Positions 1 through 5,872 of a DNA stretch of 10,016 bases are shown here, in pieces. This DNA comes from Prosthecobacter debontii (GTDB lineage Bacteria > Verrucomicrobiota > Verrucomicrobiia > Verrucomicrobiales > Akkermansiaceae): positions 1 through 10,016 of the forward strand of contig CAMCYT010000083.1 of the NCBI GenBank assembly GCA_945885485.1. The letters are read 5' to 3'. How positions within the stretch are numbered: position 1 is the first letter of the stretch; each line of letters starts with the position of its first letter. Position numbers and translations under genes: made by a program. The notes under the pieces are model-generated. The model searched no databases and was not told where the DNA came from. It saw nothing but the letters and a program-made list of their open reading frames with translations.

Positions 1-99
1 GGTGATCTCGGCCGCTGCACGAGCTGTTGCGCCTACGACAAAAAGTTTGATTAACTCGCTTTGCTTTCGGGCTGGAAGACGGCTTTTTCTTTGATACAT
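1..99 (-). CDS. IS1595-family transposase, N-terminal fragment (cut by window edge)
   Basis: Only the first 33 codons are present, starting at the ATG complementary to 97-99 and still open at base 1. The peptide starts MYQRKSRLPARKQ and continues SELIKLFVVGATARAAAEIT. This matches the usual N-terminus of IS1016/IS1595-group transposases: a basic start, then an 'LI-LFV-G-TAR-AAE' helix-turn-helix-like segment that precedes the zinc-ribbon and the DDE-type catalytic domain in this family. The catalytic domain is beyond the window, so intactness cannot be judged. There is no clear Shine-Dalgarno sequence before the ATG. The family call rests on recognising the N-terminal pattern together with the GGGGCTG end at 147. 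Confidence 0.75.
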   Translation of the reverse strand, partial: MYQRKSRLPARKQSELIKLFVVGATARAAAEIT

Positions 100-147
100 T
101 GACTTGTCTAGTTATGCGGTTTTTTGTCGCTTAGCTAGTACAGCCCC
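1..147 (-). mobile_element. IS1595-family insertion sequence, one end only
   Basis: This is the transposase-proximal end of an insertion sequence that runs out of the window to the left. Seen: on the minus strand the element begins at 147 with GGGGCTGTACTAGC, followed within about 50 bp by a leftward reading frame resembling IS1595/IS1016-type transposases. Known: elements of this family usually start with GGGGCTG-like inverted repeats and make 8-bp target duplications. The 8 bp just outside the end (148-155, TATTTTTA) would be one copy of the duplication. The sulfotransferase reading frame becomes recognisable exactly at 148, which independently fixes the boundary. The other end, the second repeat and the second target copy lie outside the window. 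Confidence 0.75.
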
Positions 148-546
148 TATTTTTATCAACTTCAGGCATATCTCCAATACTACTCGAAGGAGCAAATTTT
201 AGTTGTTCAGTCTGAAGAAATGAAAAACGAACCTGCTAAAGTATTTGGTGAGGTATGCTCATTCTTGAATCTGTCGGGACAATACGATAAAGCGAATTTT
301 CAGCGGCAGTTCCATGAATCCCGGTTGAAGATGAGAAAATCCTCGGCAGAGCGATGGATGACAAAATATATGGGTTCCCCCCCGTTTGGTCGCTTCGGTA
401 AGTATGTCGTGAAACGCCTCAGGCGTCCGATACAGAAACCTGTATTGAGCCCCGAAGACAGAGAGTCACTATCTGCTGAGATTGCTCCTGACAGCCAGCA
501 ACTGCGAGAATTCACAGGGAAAAGTTTTTCTGACTGGTCGGTTTAG
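148..546 (+). pseudogene. Sulfotransferase, 3' remnant cut off by the insertion sequence
   Basis: Reading in the frame of the stop at 544-546, the protein is coherent from base 148: YFYQLQAYLQYY, then SKEQILVVQSEEM, an FLNL segment, and a C-terminus ending LREFTGKSFSDW. These are the C-terminal hallmarks of PAPS-dependent sulfotransferases (Sulfotransfer_1 type): 'Y--QL--yl--f--eqilVl-sEdl', the helix ending FLgL, and the final 'L--l-gk-l--W'. The 5' PAPS-binding loop and the 3'-phosphate-binding region, which lie upstream in the family, are absent. The in-frame TAG just before (136-138) is part of the IS terminal repeat, so the gene is interrupted rather than naturally short. An ATG at 220 could start a 108-residue peptide, but it would lack the cofactor site. 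In context with the next gene, the ancestral enzyme probably sulfated a surface glycan. Confidence 0.75.
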
Positions 547-558
547 GAATTATAATTT

Positions 559-601
559 TTCATCACATCACCTAGGGAGTGGCCCTAGGTGATGTGATGA
601 A
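559..601. terminator. Long perfect hairpin between convergent genes
   Basis: A 19-bp perfect inverted repeat (559-577 with 583-601; core CATCACATCACCTAGGG) is closed by the five bases AGTGG. It lies 12 bp after the sulfotransferase stop and 45 bp beyond the 3' end of the leftward glycosyltransferase gene, the usual place for a bidirectional terminator. There is no U-tract on the 3' side in either direction, so it is not a textbook intrinsic terminator. It could equally be an RNA-stabilising stem or a recombination or transposition remnant. Confidence 0.5.
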
Positions 602-646
602 GCTCCGTTGGGGCTGGATCTAGAATTCCGGTCCGCTTGACCCGGA

Positions 647-1720
647 TCAGCGGAAATGGCGCAACTGCTCTAGCAGTTGTCCGACGTTTACGCGTCCAGA
701 ATTGAAGGCTGCCCATCGCTGCCACCGGGCAAGTGGATCAGAGGATTCCTGCTCGCCAGTGATCCTTGCCACATAAGCCACCAATCGCGCGCGGTGCCGC
801 TCCATTTCCTGGATCGCCCTGGCGCGGATCTCCTCGCGCGGCACATTCCGGTTGATCATCTCGCGCACGCCAGCTGCCACGGCCGCTGGATCCGGTTTGA
901 CGGTTAGTGAGTGAGCAGGATCGAAGAAGACATCTCGCCCGCCCAGGCTCGGTGTGGTCACTACCGGTAGCCCAGCAAGTAGGTATTGGATACTCGCCAG
1001 CATAGCTCCTTCTTTGGCAGAGAGGCAAAGCCCCACACGACACTGGTTGAGAGCTTCGTTTACCTCGGGTTGACTGAGCCGCTTGGGAGCACCGTTCACC
1101 ACCCGATTGAGCCAATGGGCATGGTTCAGCTGCCTCCGGATCTTCAAGCCATGCTCCCTGTCCATTCCGGGGTGTGTTTGATAGACAATACAGGCCAGTG
1201 AATCCAACTCCGCCGCCAACTCATGCCGTTTGAAAGGAGAAAGCCGGGCATCATAGATCGCATCCCAGCTTGGCACGACGCCGGGCAGAATCCGAAACAC
1301 CGTTTCATCGAGCAAGGCGTTGTGGGAAACCCATTCCGAACGCACCAAAGCACTCTGGAGAGTTTTGCATTCTTCCGCTGTATTCGCTAGGTAGTGGGGC
1401 ACAACCCGTTCCTGCGGCAATCGCAGTGAGGCAAACTCAGTCGCGATTCGTCCAGCCTTCTTCGCACTCTGATGCCAAGAGGTAAGAACAAGTATATGGA
1501 CTCGCCTAACCCGCGACGCACGCAGGATCCGTCGAAGCTGAGCGGCCTTCGACTTCAGCCAATAATCGTAAATAACCAAGACCGGCTCGGGCCCGTCGTT
1601 CACCAACCATAGTTCAAGATTAAGCTGTAATTCCTTGCGGGTCAGGTTACCCGAGAAATGTCCCCACCAACGCCGAAATACCTCACGCATTCGACAGTAC
1701 AACATGAACCGCGTATACAC
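647..1720 (-). CDS. GT-B fold glycosyltransferase (family 1/4-like)
   Basis: A 357-residue protein that probably transfers a sugar from an activated donor to a growing polysaccharide at the cytoplasmic face of the membrane. The C-terminal half carries the donor-site signature: CLSAKEGAMLAS (residues 232-243) followed by YLLAGLPVVTTPSLGGRD (246-263), as in many family-1/4 glycosyltransferases. In the canonical E-x7-E motif the first Glu is E237, but the second position is Gln (Q245). The N-terminal half is less typical and includes VLVIYDYWLKSK (47-58) and LTSWHQS (79-85). I see no signal peptide or membrane span. The start used is GTG, with a GAAGG about 8 bases upstream; an in-frame TGA lies ten codons upstream of it, and ATG codons at residues 6 and 11 are alternatives. 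The sulfotransferase remnant next door suggests an exopolysaccharide or O-antigen locus. Donor and acceptor cannot be read from sequence. Confidence 0.75.
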   Translation of the reverse strand: MYTRFMLYCRMREVFRRWWGHFSGNLTRKELQLNLELWLVNDGPEPVLVIYDYWLKSKAAQLRRILRASRVRRVHILVLTSWHQSAKKAGRIATEFASLRLPQERVVPHYLANTAEECKTLQSALVRSEWVSHNALLDETVFRILPGVVPSWDAIYDARLSPFKRHELAAELDSLACIVYQTHPGMDREHGLKIRRQLNHAHWLNRVVNGAPKRLSQPEVNEALNQCRVGLCLSAKEGAMLASIQYLLAGLPVVTTPSLGGRDVFFDPAHSLTVKPDPAAVAAGVREMINRNVPREEIRARAIQEMERHRARLVAYVARITGEQESSDPLARWQRWAAFNSGRVNVGQLLEQLRHFR

Positions 1721-1889
1721 GCAAGCACCTTCGGCGAGATCATCAAGTCAACGCGTCCGTTTGCACTGGACGATTGAATCCGCCTCTTAAAAAGTGAGGC
1801 TTGGGGTTCTTAGAAGGATGAAAAGAATCATCAAGTATGAAAGCAAATGCCTCGTTGATCAGAGGTAAGCGAGAGAGGTTGAAAAATTC
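1721..1889. other. Short intergenic gap after lysS
   Basis: This 169-bp gap between the lysS stop and the glycosyltransferase start contains no gene that I can support. Two weak short hairpins are visible: a 5-bp CGTCC/GGACG stem near 1755-1772 and a 5-bp GCCTC/GAGGC stem near 1782-1800 with an A-rich loop. Neither is followed by a U-tract on the lysS strand, so I do not call a terminator. Confidence 0.4.
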
Positions 1890-3365
1890 TCAATCCTTCT
1901 TCTTCAACAGTGGGAAGAGCACGACATCGCGGATCGTCGGTGCGCCTGTTAGCATCATGACCAAGCGATCTATGCCGATGCCGATGCCGCCTGCTGGGGG
2001 CATGCCGTGTTCAAGGGTTTCGATGAAATCGTAATCGACCTTTTGTTCTTCTTCGCCGCCGGCTTGGTGTTCTAGGCGTTGTTTTTGAAGATCGGGATCG
2101 TTGAGTTCTGAGTAGCCTGGGGAAATTTCCTGACCGTTGATGATGAGTTCGTAAACCTCAACCGTCTTGCCACCGGGGGTGACTTTGGCGAGCGGCACTA
2201 GCTCGCTCGCGACGCGAGTGACAAAGCATGGATCAAAGGTGTGTTCCTCGACTTTTTTCTCGAAGACTTGTTGAATGACTTCGTAGTCTTCCATGTTTTC
2301 GGAAAGCTGTACACCGATCGCTTCGCATTTTGCGCGGCGTTGTTCGGGAGTGATGTCGAAGAAATCATCGCCTGCGGCGCCTTTGATGAGGTCGTGGTAG
2401 CTCGCGCGTTTCCATGGACGTGTTAGATCGATCGTGCGGATGACGTTGTCATCTTCGTCTTTGTGCTCGATCTTCAATCCACCGCAGAATTTCTCCGCGA
2501 GGTGGCAGGTCATTTCCTCGACCATGTTCGCCATTTCCTCGAAGTCGGAGAATGCCCAGTAGGCTTCTAACATCGTGAACTCAGGATTGTGGCGGCGGGA
2601 GATGCCTTCGTTGCGGAAGTTGCGGTTGAGTTCGAAGACTTTCGTGAAACCACCGACCAAAAGGCGTTTGAGGAAAAGCTCCGGCGCGATGCGCAGGGTG
2701 AGCGGCATGCCGAGGGCGTTGTGATGAGTCTCGAACGGACGAGCCGCGGCACCACCGGCGACGGATTGCAGCATGGGCGTTTCAACTTCGAGGAAGTCCC
2801 GCGCGTGGAGGAAGCTGCGGATCTCCGCGATCATTTTCGAGCGAGTGATGAACAACGCCGCGCTGTCCGGATTACCGATGAGATCGAGGTGGCGTTTGCG
2901 GTATTTGGTTTCTCTATCTGTGAGGCCGTGGAATTTGTCCGGCATCGGGCGCAGGGATTTGGAAAGCACGGTGAAGGAGGAAACTTTAATCGTCGGCTCG
3001 CCGGTGCGGGTGAGGAAGGTTTCGCCAGAGATCCCGATCCAGTCCCCGCGATCGAGGCATTTCCAGATTGCCGCTTGGGTTTCATCGAGTTCCTTGATGC
3101 TGAGGTAGCCTTGGATAGCGCCATGCGCGTCGCCGACACCGAAGAAAACCGATTTACCCATGTCGCGCAGCGCAACGATGCGGCCAGCGGTGGTCACTTG
3201 TTTGCCTTCTTCGAAATTTGCCTTGAGATTAGCAGGGGAGATCGTGGTTTCAAATCGTGCACCGTAGGGATCGACTCCGAGTTCACGCAGCTTCGCGAGT
3301 TTCTCACGGCGGACCGCAATAAGTTCTGCTTCAGTGGACTGGGGTGCTTGGGAAACTTCACTCAT
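1890..3365 (-). CDS. lysS: Lysine--tRNA ligase, class II
   Basis: Charges tRNA-Lys with lysine using ATP, in the cytoplasm; essential for translation. The 491-residue length fits the bacterial class II enzyme. In order: an N-terminal helix (ELIAVRREKLAKLRELGVDP); the OB-fold anticodon-binding domain, roughly residues 55-140, with TAGRIVALRDMGKSVFF; motif 1 near LEVETPMLQ; motif 2 FRNEGISRRHNPEFTMLEAY (250-269); the lysine-site region ELIINGQEISPGYSELNDP; and motif 3 GGIGIGIDRLVMML (459-472). I chose the ATG at 3363-3365 (MSEVSQ), where the family-like sequence starts; an ATG three codons upstream (3374) and a TTG at 3407 are also in frame, and none has a clear Shine-Dalgarno. The gene runs divergently from thiC and lies 169 bp upstream of the glycosyltransferase in the same direction. 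Confidence 0.97.
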   Translation of the reverse strand: MSEVSQAPQSTEAELIAVRREKLAKLRELGVDPYGARFETTISPANLKANFEEGKQVTTAGRIVALRDMGKSVFFGVGDAHGAIQGYLSIKELDETQAAIWKCLDRGDWIGISGETFLTRTGEPTIKVSSFTVLSKSLRPMPDKFHGLTDRETKYRKRHLDLIGNPDSAALFITRSKMIAEIRSFLHARDFLEVETPMLQSVAGGAAARPFETHHNALGMPLTLRIAPELFLKRLLVGGFTKVFELNRNFRNEGISRRHNPEFTMLEAYWAFSDFEEMANMVEEMTCHLAEKFCGGLKIEHKDEDDNVIRTIDLTRPWKRASYHDLIKGAAGDDFFDITPEQRRAKCEAIGVQLSENMEDYEVIQQVFEKKVEEHTFDPCFVTRVASELVPLAKVTPGGKTVEVYELIINGQEISPGYSELNDPDLQKQRLEHQAGGEEEQKVDYDFIETLEHGMPPAGGIGIGIDRLVMMLTGAPTIRDVVLFPLLKKKD

Positions 3366-3447
3366 GTCCCGCATGGAGTAGCGGGAAGAGCCGAGCTGGG
3401 CAAGCAAAGAGAGTCTTTCACTTCAGGATAGGTTATTGGGAGATTTG

Positions 3448-3544
3448 AACCACGAATGACACGAATAGCTCGAATTTAAAGAAGAAGGCACTCAATTCCA
3501 TGATTGCAATCCAACCATTCGTGTCATTCGTGAAATTCGTGGTT
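3448..3544. repeat. Interspersed palindromic repeat (CACGAAT type)
   Basis: Two imperfectly complementary arms flank a spacer of about 35 bp. The left arm (3448-3477) begins AACCACGAATGACACGAAT and the right arm (3513-3544) ends TTCGTGAAATTCGTGGTT. Each arm is built from three units of about 9 bp around a CACGAAT/ATTCGTG core, so the arms can pair in several registers. The element sits in the gap between the divergent lysS and thiC. From general knowledge, sequences of the 'ttcgtgtcattcgtgg' kind recur between genes in several environmental bacterial groups. No open reading frame is credible here. Confidence 0.6.
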
Positions 3545-3700
3545 AACTCTTGGGCATTTGAGGGAACTCCCTGCCCTCCTACACCTCCTTCCCTCATTGT
3601 TAAACTTGCCCGAAATAACTCAGGGGCTGATTTCCAATCGCAACGCAGCTTTCGCATTCTTGACAAGTGGGGTGGGCTAATCGACTCTGCTTAGACGACA

Positions 3701-3799
3701 GGGGAGCTTTCCGAACGGGGGGCTGAGATTTTCCGACGCGCGGAGAGAAACCCTTCGAACCTGAAGCGGGTCATGCTGCCGGAGGGAGTCGGGAAAGCT
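3701..3799 (+). promoter_or_regulatory. TPP riboswitch (THI element) of thiC
   Basis: Binds thiamine pyrophosphate in the nascent mRNA and represses thiamine synthesis. The two most conserved blocks are present: GGGGCTGAGA-type sequence (CTGAGA at 3723-3728) and ACCCTTCGAACCTGA (3750-3764), followed by the P4/P5 part ending GGAGGGAG (3781-3788). Stem P1 is formed by AGCTTTCC (3705-3712) and GGAAAGCT (3792-3799), 8 perfect pairs. P3 is formed around TTTTCCG and CGGAGAG, with the loop at about 3737-3740. The variable stem between P2 and the CTGAGA block is missing, as in the shorter forms of the element. It lies about 67 bases before the preferred thiC start. Confidence 0.95.
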
Positions 3800-3817
3800 A
3801 ATGGGCTTTCTTGTTTT
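3793..3817 (+). terminator. Terminator-like hairpin overlapping riboswitch P1
   Basis: GAAAGC (3793-3798) can pair with GCTTTC (3805-3810) across the loop TAATGG, followed by TTGTTTT (3811-3817), the look of a short intrinsic terminator. Two further G-U pairs could lengthen the stem. The 5' strand is the same GGAAAGC that forms the 3' side of riboswitch stem P1, so this hairpin and P1 cannot form together. The 6-bp stem is weak for a terminator; it may instead be the ligand-free alternative fold. Confidence 0.45.
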
Positions 3818-3865
3818 CCGATGGTTTTTGACTCGCGATTAATAACCACGAACTCAGAAACGACC

Positions 3866-5851
3866 ATGATCAGCCCAGAAGAAACCACCGGTGAAGAATC
3901 GGCCACACACGATGAATCCCGCGCTCAGTTGCCAGCATCGACCCGGATTTATGTGCAAGGTGAGATTCATCCTGAGGTGCAAGTGCCGATGCGTGAGATC
4001 ACGTTGAGTGATACTAAGGCGTTCAACGGACGGATTGAGAAGAATGACGCGGTGCGGGTGTATGATTGCTCGGGACCGTGGGGAGATCCGAATTTCCAAG
4101 GAACGTCGGAGGAAGGGTTACCACCACTACGCCGCGAATGGATTTTAAAACGTGGCGATGTGGAAGCCTACGATGGTCGTGAGGTTCAACCACAAGACAA
4201 TGGTTACCTAACAGAAAAGCATGCTGAATTTGCTTCGAAATCTGAGCGCGCCAATCGCTTCGTCGAGTTTCCCGGTCTGACCGCAGAGCGTCGCCAACCG
4301 CTGCGCGCGAAGGATAAACCTGTCACTCAGAAATGGTATGCCGACAACGGTATCATCACTCCTGAAATGGAATTCATCGCGATCCGTGAAAACATGCGCC
4401 GCGCGAAGATCTCCGATCAATCAGCAGATATCGTTCGCAACGATCTCAATAAGCAGCACGCGGGTTCGCATCAATCTCCCGACAGCCCATACACGCCGGG
4501 AATTTTCAAACGTTTCCCACAACGCATCCCCGCAGAGATCACTCCTGAATTCGTGCGCAGCGAGGTCGCCGCAGGACGCGCGATTATTCCACTCAACATC
4601 AACCATCCCGAGTGCGAACCGATGATCATCGGCCGTAATTTCCTCGTGAAAATCAATGCAAACATCGGCAACTCCGCGGTCGCGTCTTCCATTGAAGAAG
4701 AAGTTGAGAAAATGCGCTGGGCGACCAAGTGGGGTGGAGACACTGTGATGGATCTTTCAACAGGAAAAAATATCCACGCGACGCGCGAATGGATTTTGCG
4801 CAACAGCCCGGTGCCGATCGGCACCGTGCCGATTTATCAAGCGCTTGAAAAAGTCAATGGCAAGGCCGAGGATCTAACATGGGAGCTTTACCGCGATACG
4901 CTTATCGAGCAAGCCGAGCAGGGCGTGGATTATTTCACCATCCACGCCGGTGTGTTGTTGCGCTTCGTGCCGATGACCGCCAGTCGCATGACAGGAATCG
5001 TTTCACGTGGTGGATCGATCATGGCGAAATGGTGCCTCTCGCATCACAAAGAAAATTTCCTCTACACGCATTGGGATGAAATCTGCGACATTTGTGCGAA
5101 ATACGATGTCAGCTTCTCTATCGGCGATGGCCTGCGTCCGGGATCGATAGCGGATGCCAACGACATGGCACAATTCGGCGAACTCCAAGTTCAAGGTGAA
5201 CTCACCACACGTGCGTGGGCAAAAGGATGCCAAGTCATGAACGAAGGTCCCGGCCACGTGCCGATGCACATGATAGAAGAAAACATGGCGAAACAGTTAG
5301 AATGGTGCCACGAAGCTCCGTTCTACACCCTCGGGCCTTTGACCACAGACATCGCTCCAGGTTATGATCACATCACTTCCGGCATAGGTGCCGCGATGAT
5401 TGGTTGGTTTGGTTGCGCGATGCTCTGCTACGTGACGCCGAAAGAACACCTCGGTCTTCCTAACAAAAAAGACGTTAAAGATGGAGTGATCACCTACAAG
5501 CTCGCCGCGCACGCAGCCGATCTCGCAAAAGGCCACCCCGGCGCACAATACCGCGACAACGCCCTTTCCAAAGCCCGCTTTGAGTTCCGTTGGGAAGATC
5601 AGTTCAACCTCGGACTCGATCCATCAACCGCGCGCGAATTCCACGATGAAACCCTTCCGCAAGAAGGCGCGAAATCCGCTCACTTCTGCTCGATGTGTGG
5701 CCCGCATTTCTGCTCGATGAAAATCTCTGAAGACGTCAGGCAATACGCCGCCGCACAGGGAATTTCTGATGAAGAAGCGCTGGAGAAAGGGATGGAGGAG
5801 AAATCCAAAGAGTTTGTTGAGAGCGGTGCGGAGGTTTATGTAAAAGCATAG
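3866..5851 (+). CDS. thiC: Phosphomethylpyrimidine synthase ThiC
   Basis: A radical-SAM-type enzyme that rearranges aminoimidazole ribotide into hydroxymethylpyrimidine phosphate, the pyrimidine half of thiamine. With the chosen start it has 661 residues, slightly longer than typical ThiC proteins. The N-terminal ThiC-associated region is marked by RIYVQGEIHPEVQVPMREI (27-45). The barrel contains SRGGSIMAKWCLSHHKENF and NEGPGHVPMHMIEENM. The C-terminus has the atypical CX2CX4C motif CSMCGPHFC with C608, C611 and C616 that hold the 4Fe-4S cluster. I chose ATG 3866: the longer frame opening at 3773 starts inside the riboswitch, and ATG 3821 sits directly after the U-tract. No strong Shine-Dalgarno precedes any of them. 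Expression is expected to fall when thiamine pyrophosphate is abundant. No other thi gene is visible in the window. Confidence 0.97.
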   Translation: MISPEETTGEESATHDESRAQLPASTRIYVQGEIHPEVQVPMREITLSDTKAFNGRIEKNDAVRVYDCSGPWGDPNFQGTSEEGLPPLRREWILKRGDVEAYDGREVQPQDNGYLTEKHAEFASKSERANRFVEFPGLTAERRQPLRAKDKPVTQKWYADNGIITPEMEFIAIRENMRRAKISDQSADIVRNDLNKQHAGSHQSPDSPYTPGIFKRFPQRIPAEITPEFVRSEVAAGRAIIPLNINHPECEPMIIGRNFLVKINANIGNSAVASSIEEEVEKMRWATKWGGDTVMDLSTGKNIHATREWILRNSPVPIGTVPIYQALEKVNGKAEDLTWELYRDTLIEQAEQGVDYFTIHAGVLLRFVPMTASRMTGIVSRGGSIMAKWCLSHHKENFLYTHWDEICDICAKYDVSFSIGDGLRPGSIADANDMAQFGELQVQGELTTRAWAKGCQVMNEGPGHVPMHMIEENMAKQLEWCHEAPFYTLGPLTTDIAPGYDHITSGIGAAMIGWFGCAMLCYVTPKEHLGLPNKKDVKDGVITYKLAAHAADLAKGHPGAQYRDNALSKARFEFRWEDQFNLGLDPSTAREFHDETLPQEGAKSAHFCSMCGPHFCSMKISEDVRQYAAAQGISDEEALEKGMEEKSKEFVESGAEVYVKA

Positions 5852-5867
5852 GTCCTATACGACCTAT
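5848..5867 (+). repeat. Small hairpin over the thiC stop codon
   Basis: ATAGGTC (5848-5854) and GACCTAT (5861-5867) form a perfect 7-bp stem with a 6-base loop. The stem includes the last base of thiC's final codon plus its TAG stop, and fills almost the whole 21-bp gap to the next gene. It has no U-tract. It may tune coupling between thiC and the flavoprotein gene, or be chance. Confidence 0.35.
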
Positions 5868-5872
5868 TCCCG

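Noticed and set aside
220..546. Independent 108-residue small protein starting at ATG 220
   Set aside because: The sulfotransferase similarity continues upstream of this ATG to the IS junction, so the ATG is an internal methionine of a broken gene.
738..1115. 125-codon minus-strand frame inside the glycosyltransferase gene
   Set aside because: It is a shifted frame of the real gene with arbitrary composition and no recognisable domain.
1740..1800. tRNA-like stretch with a GGACGATTGAATCC element
   Set aside because: No acceptor stem, anticodon arm or D-arm can be built around the T-loop-like sequence.
2589..3431. 280-codon open frame on the plus strand
   Set aside because: It is the antisense shadow of lysS, whose protein is unmistakable on the other strand; the product shows no family resemblance.
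3448..3544. CRISPR-like short repeats
   Set aside because: The units are only about 9 bp, directly adjacent, without unique spacers, and arranged as an inverted pair; there are no cas genes.
3660..3688. TTGACA at 3660-3665 as the thiC promoter
   Set aside because: The -35 box is perfect and well placed before the riboswitch, but the hexamers at 16-18 bp (around GACTCT) are poor -10 boxes, so I did not list it as a feature.
3500..3694. 64-codon open frame running through the lysS-thiC gap
   Set aside because: It overlaps the palindromic repeat, has no ribosome-binding site and shows no protein-like conservation pattern.
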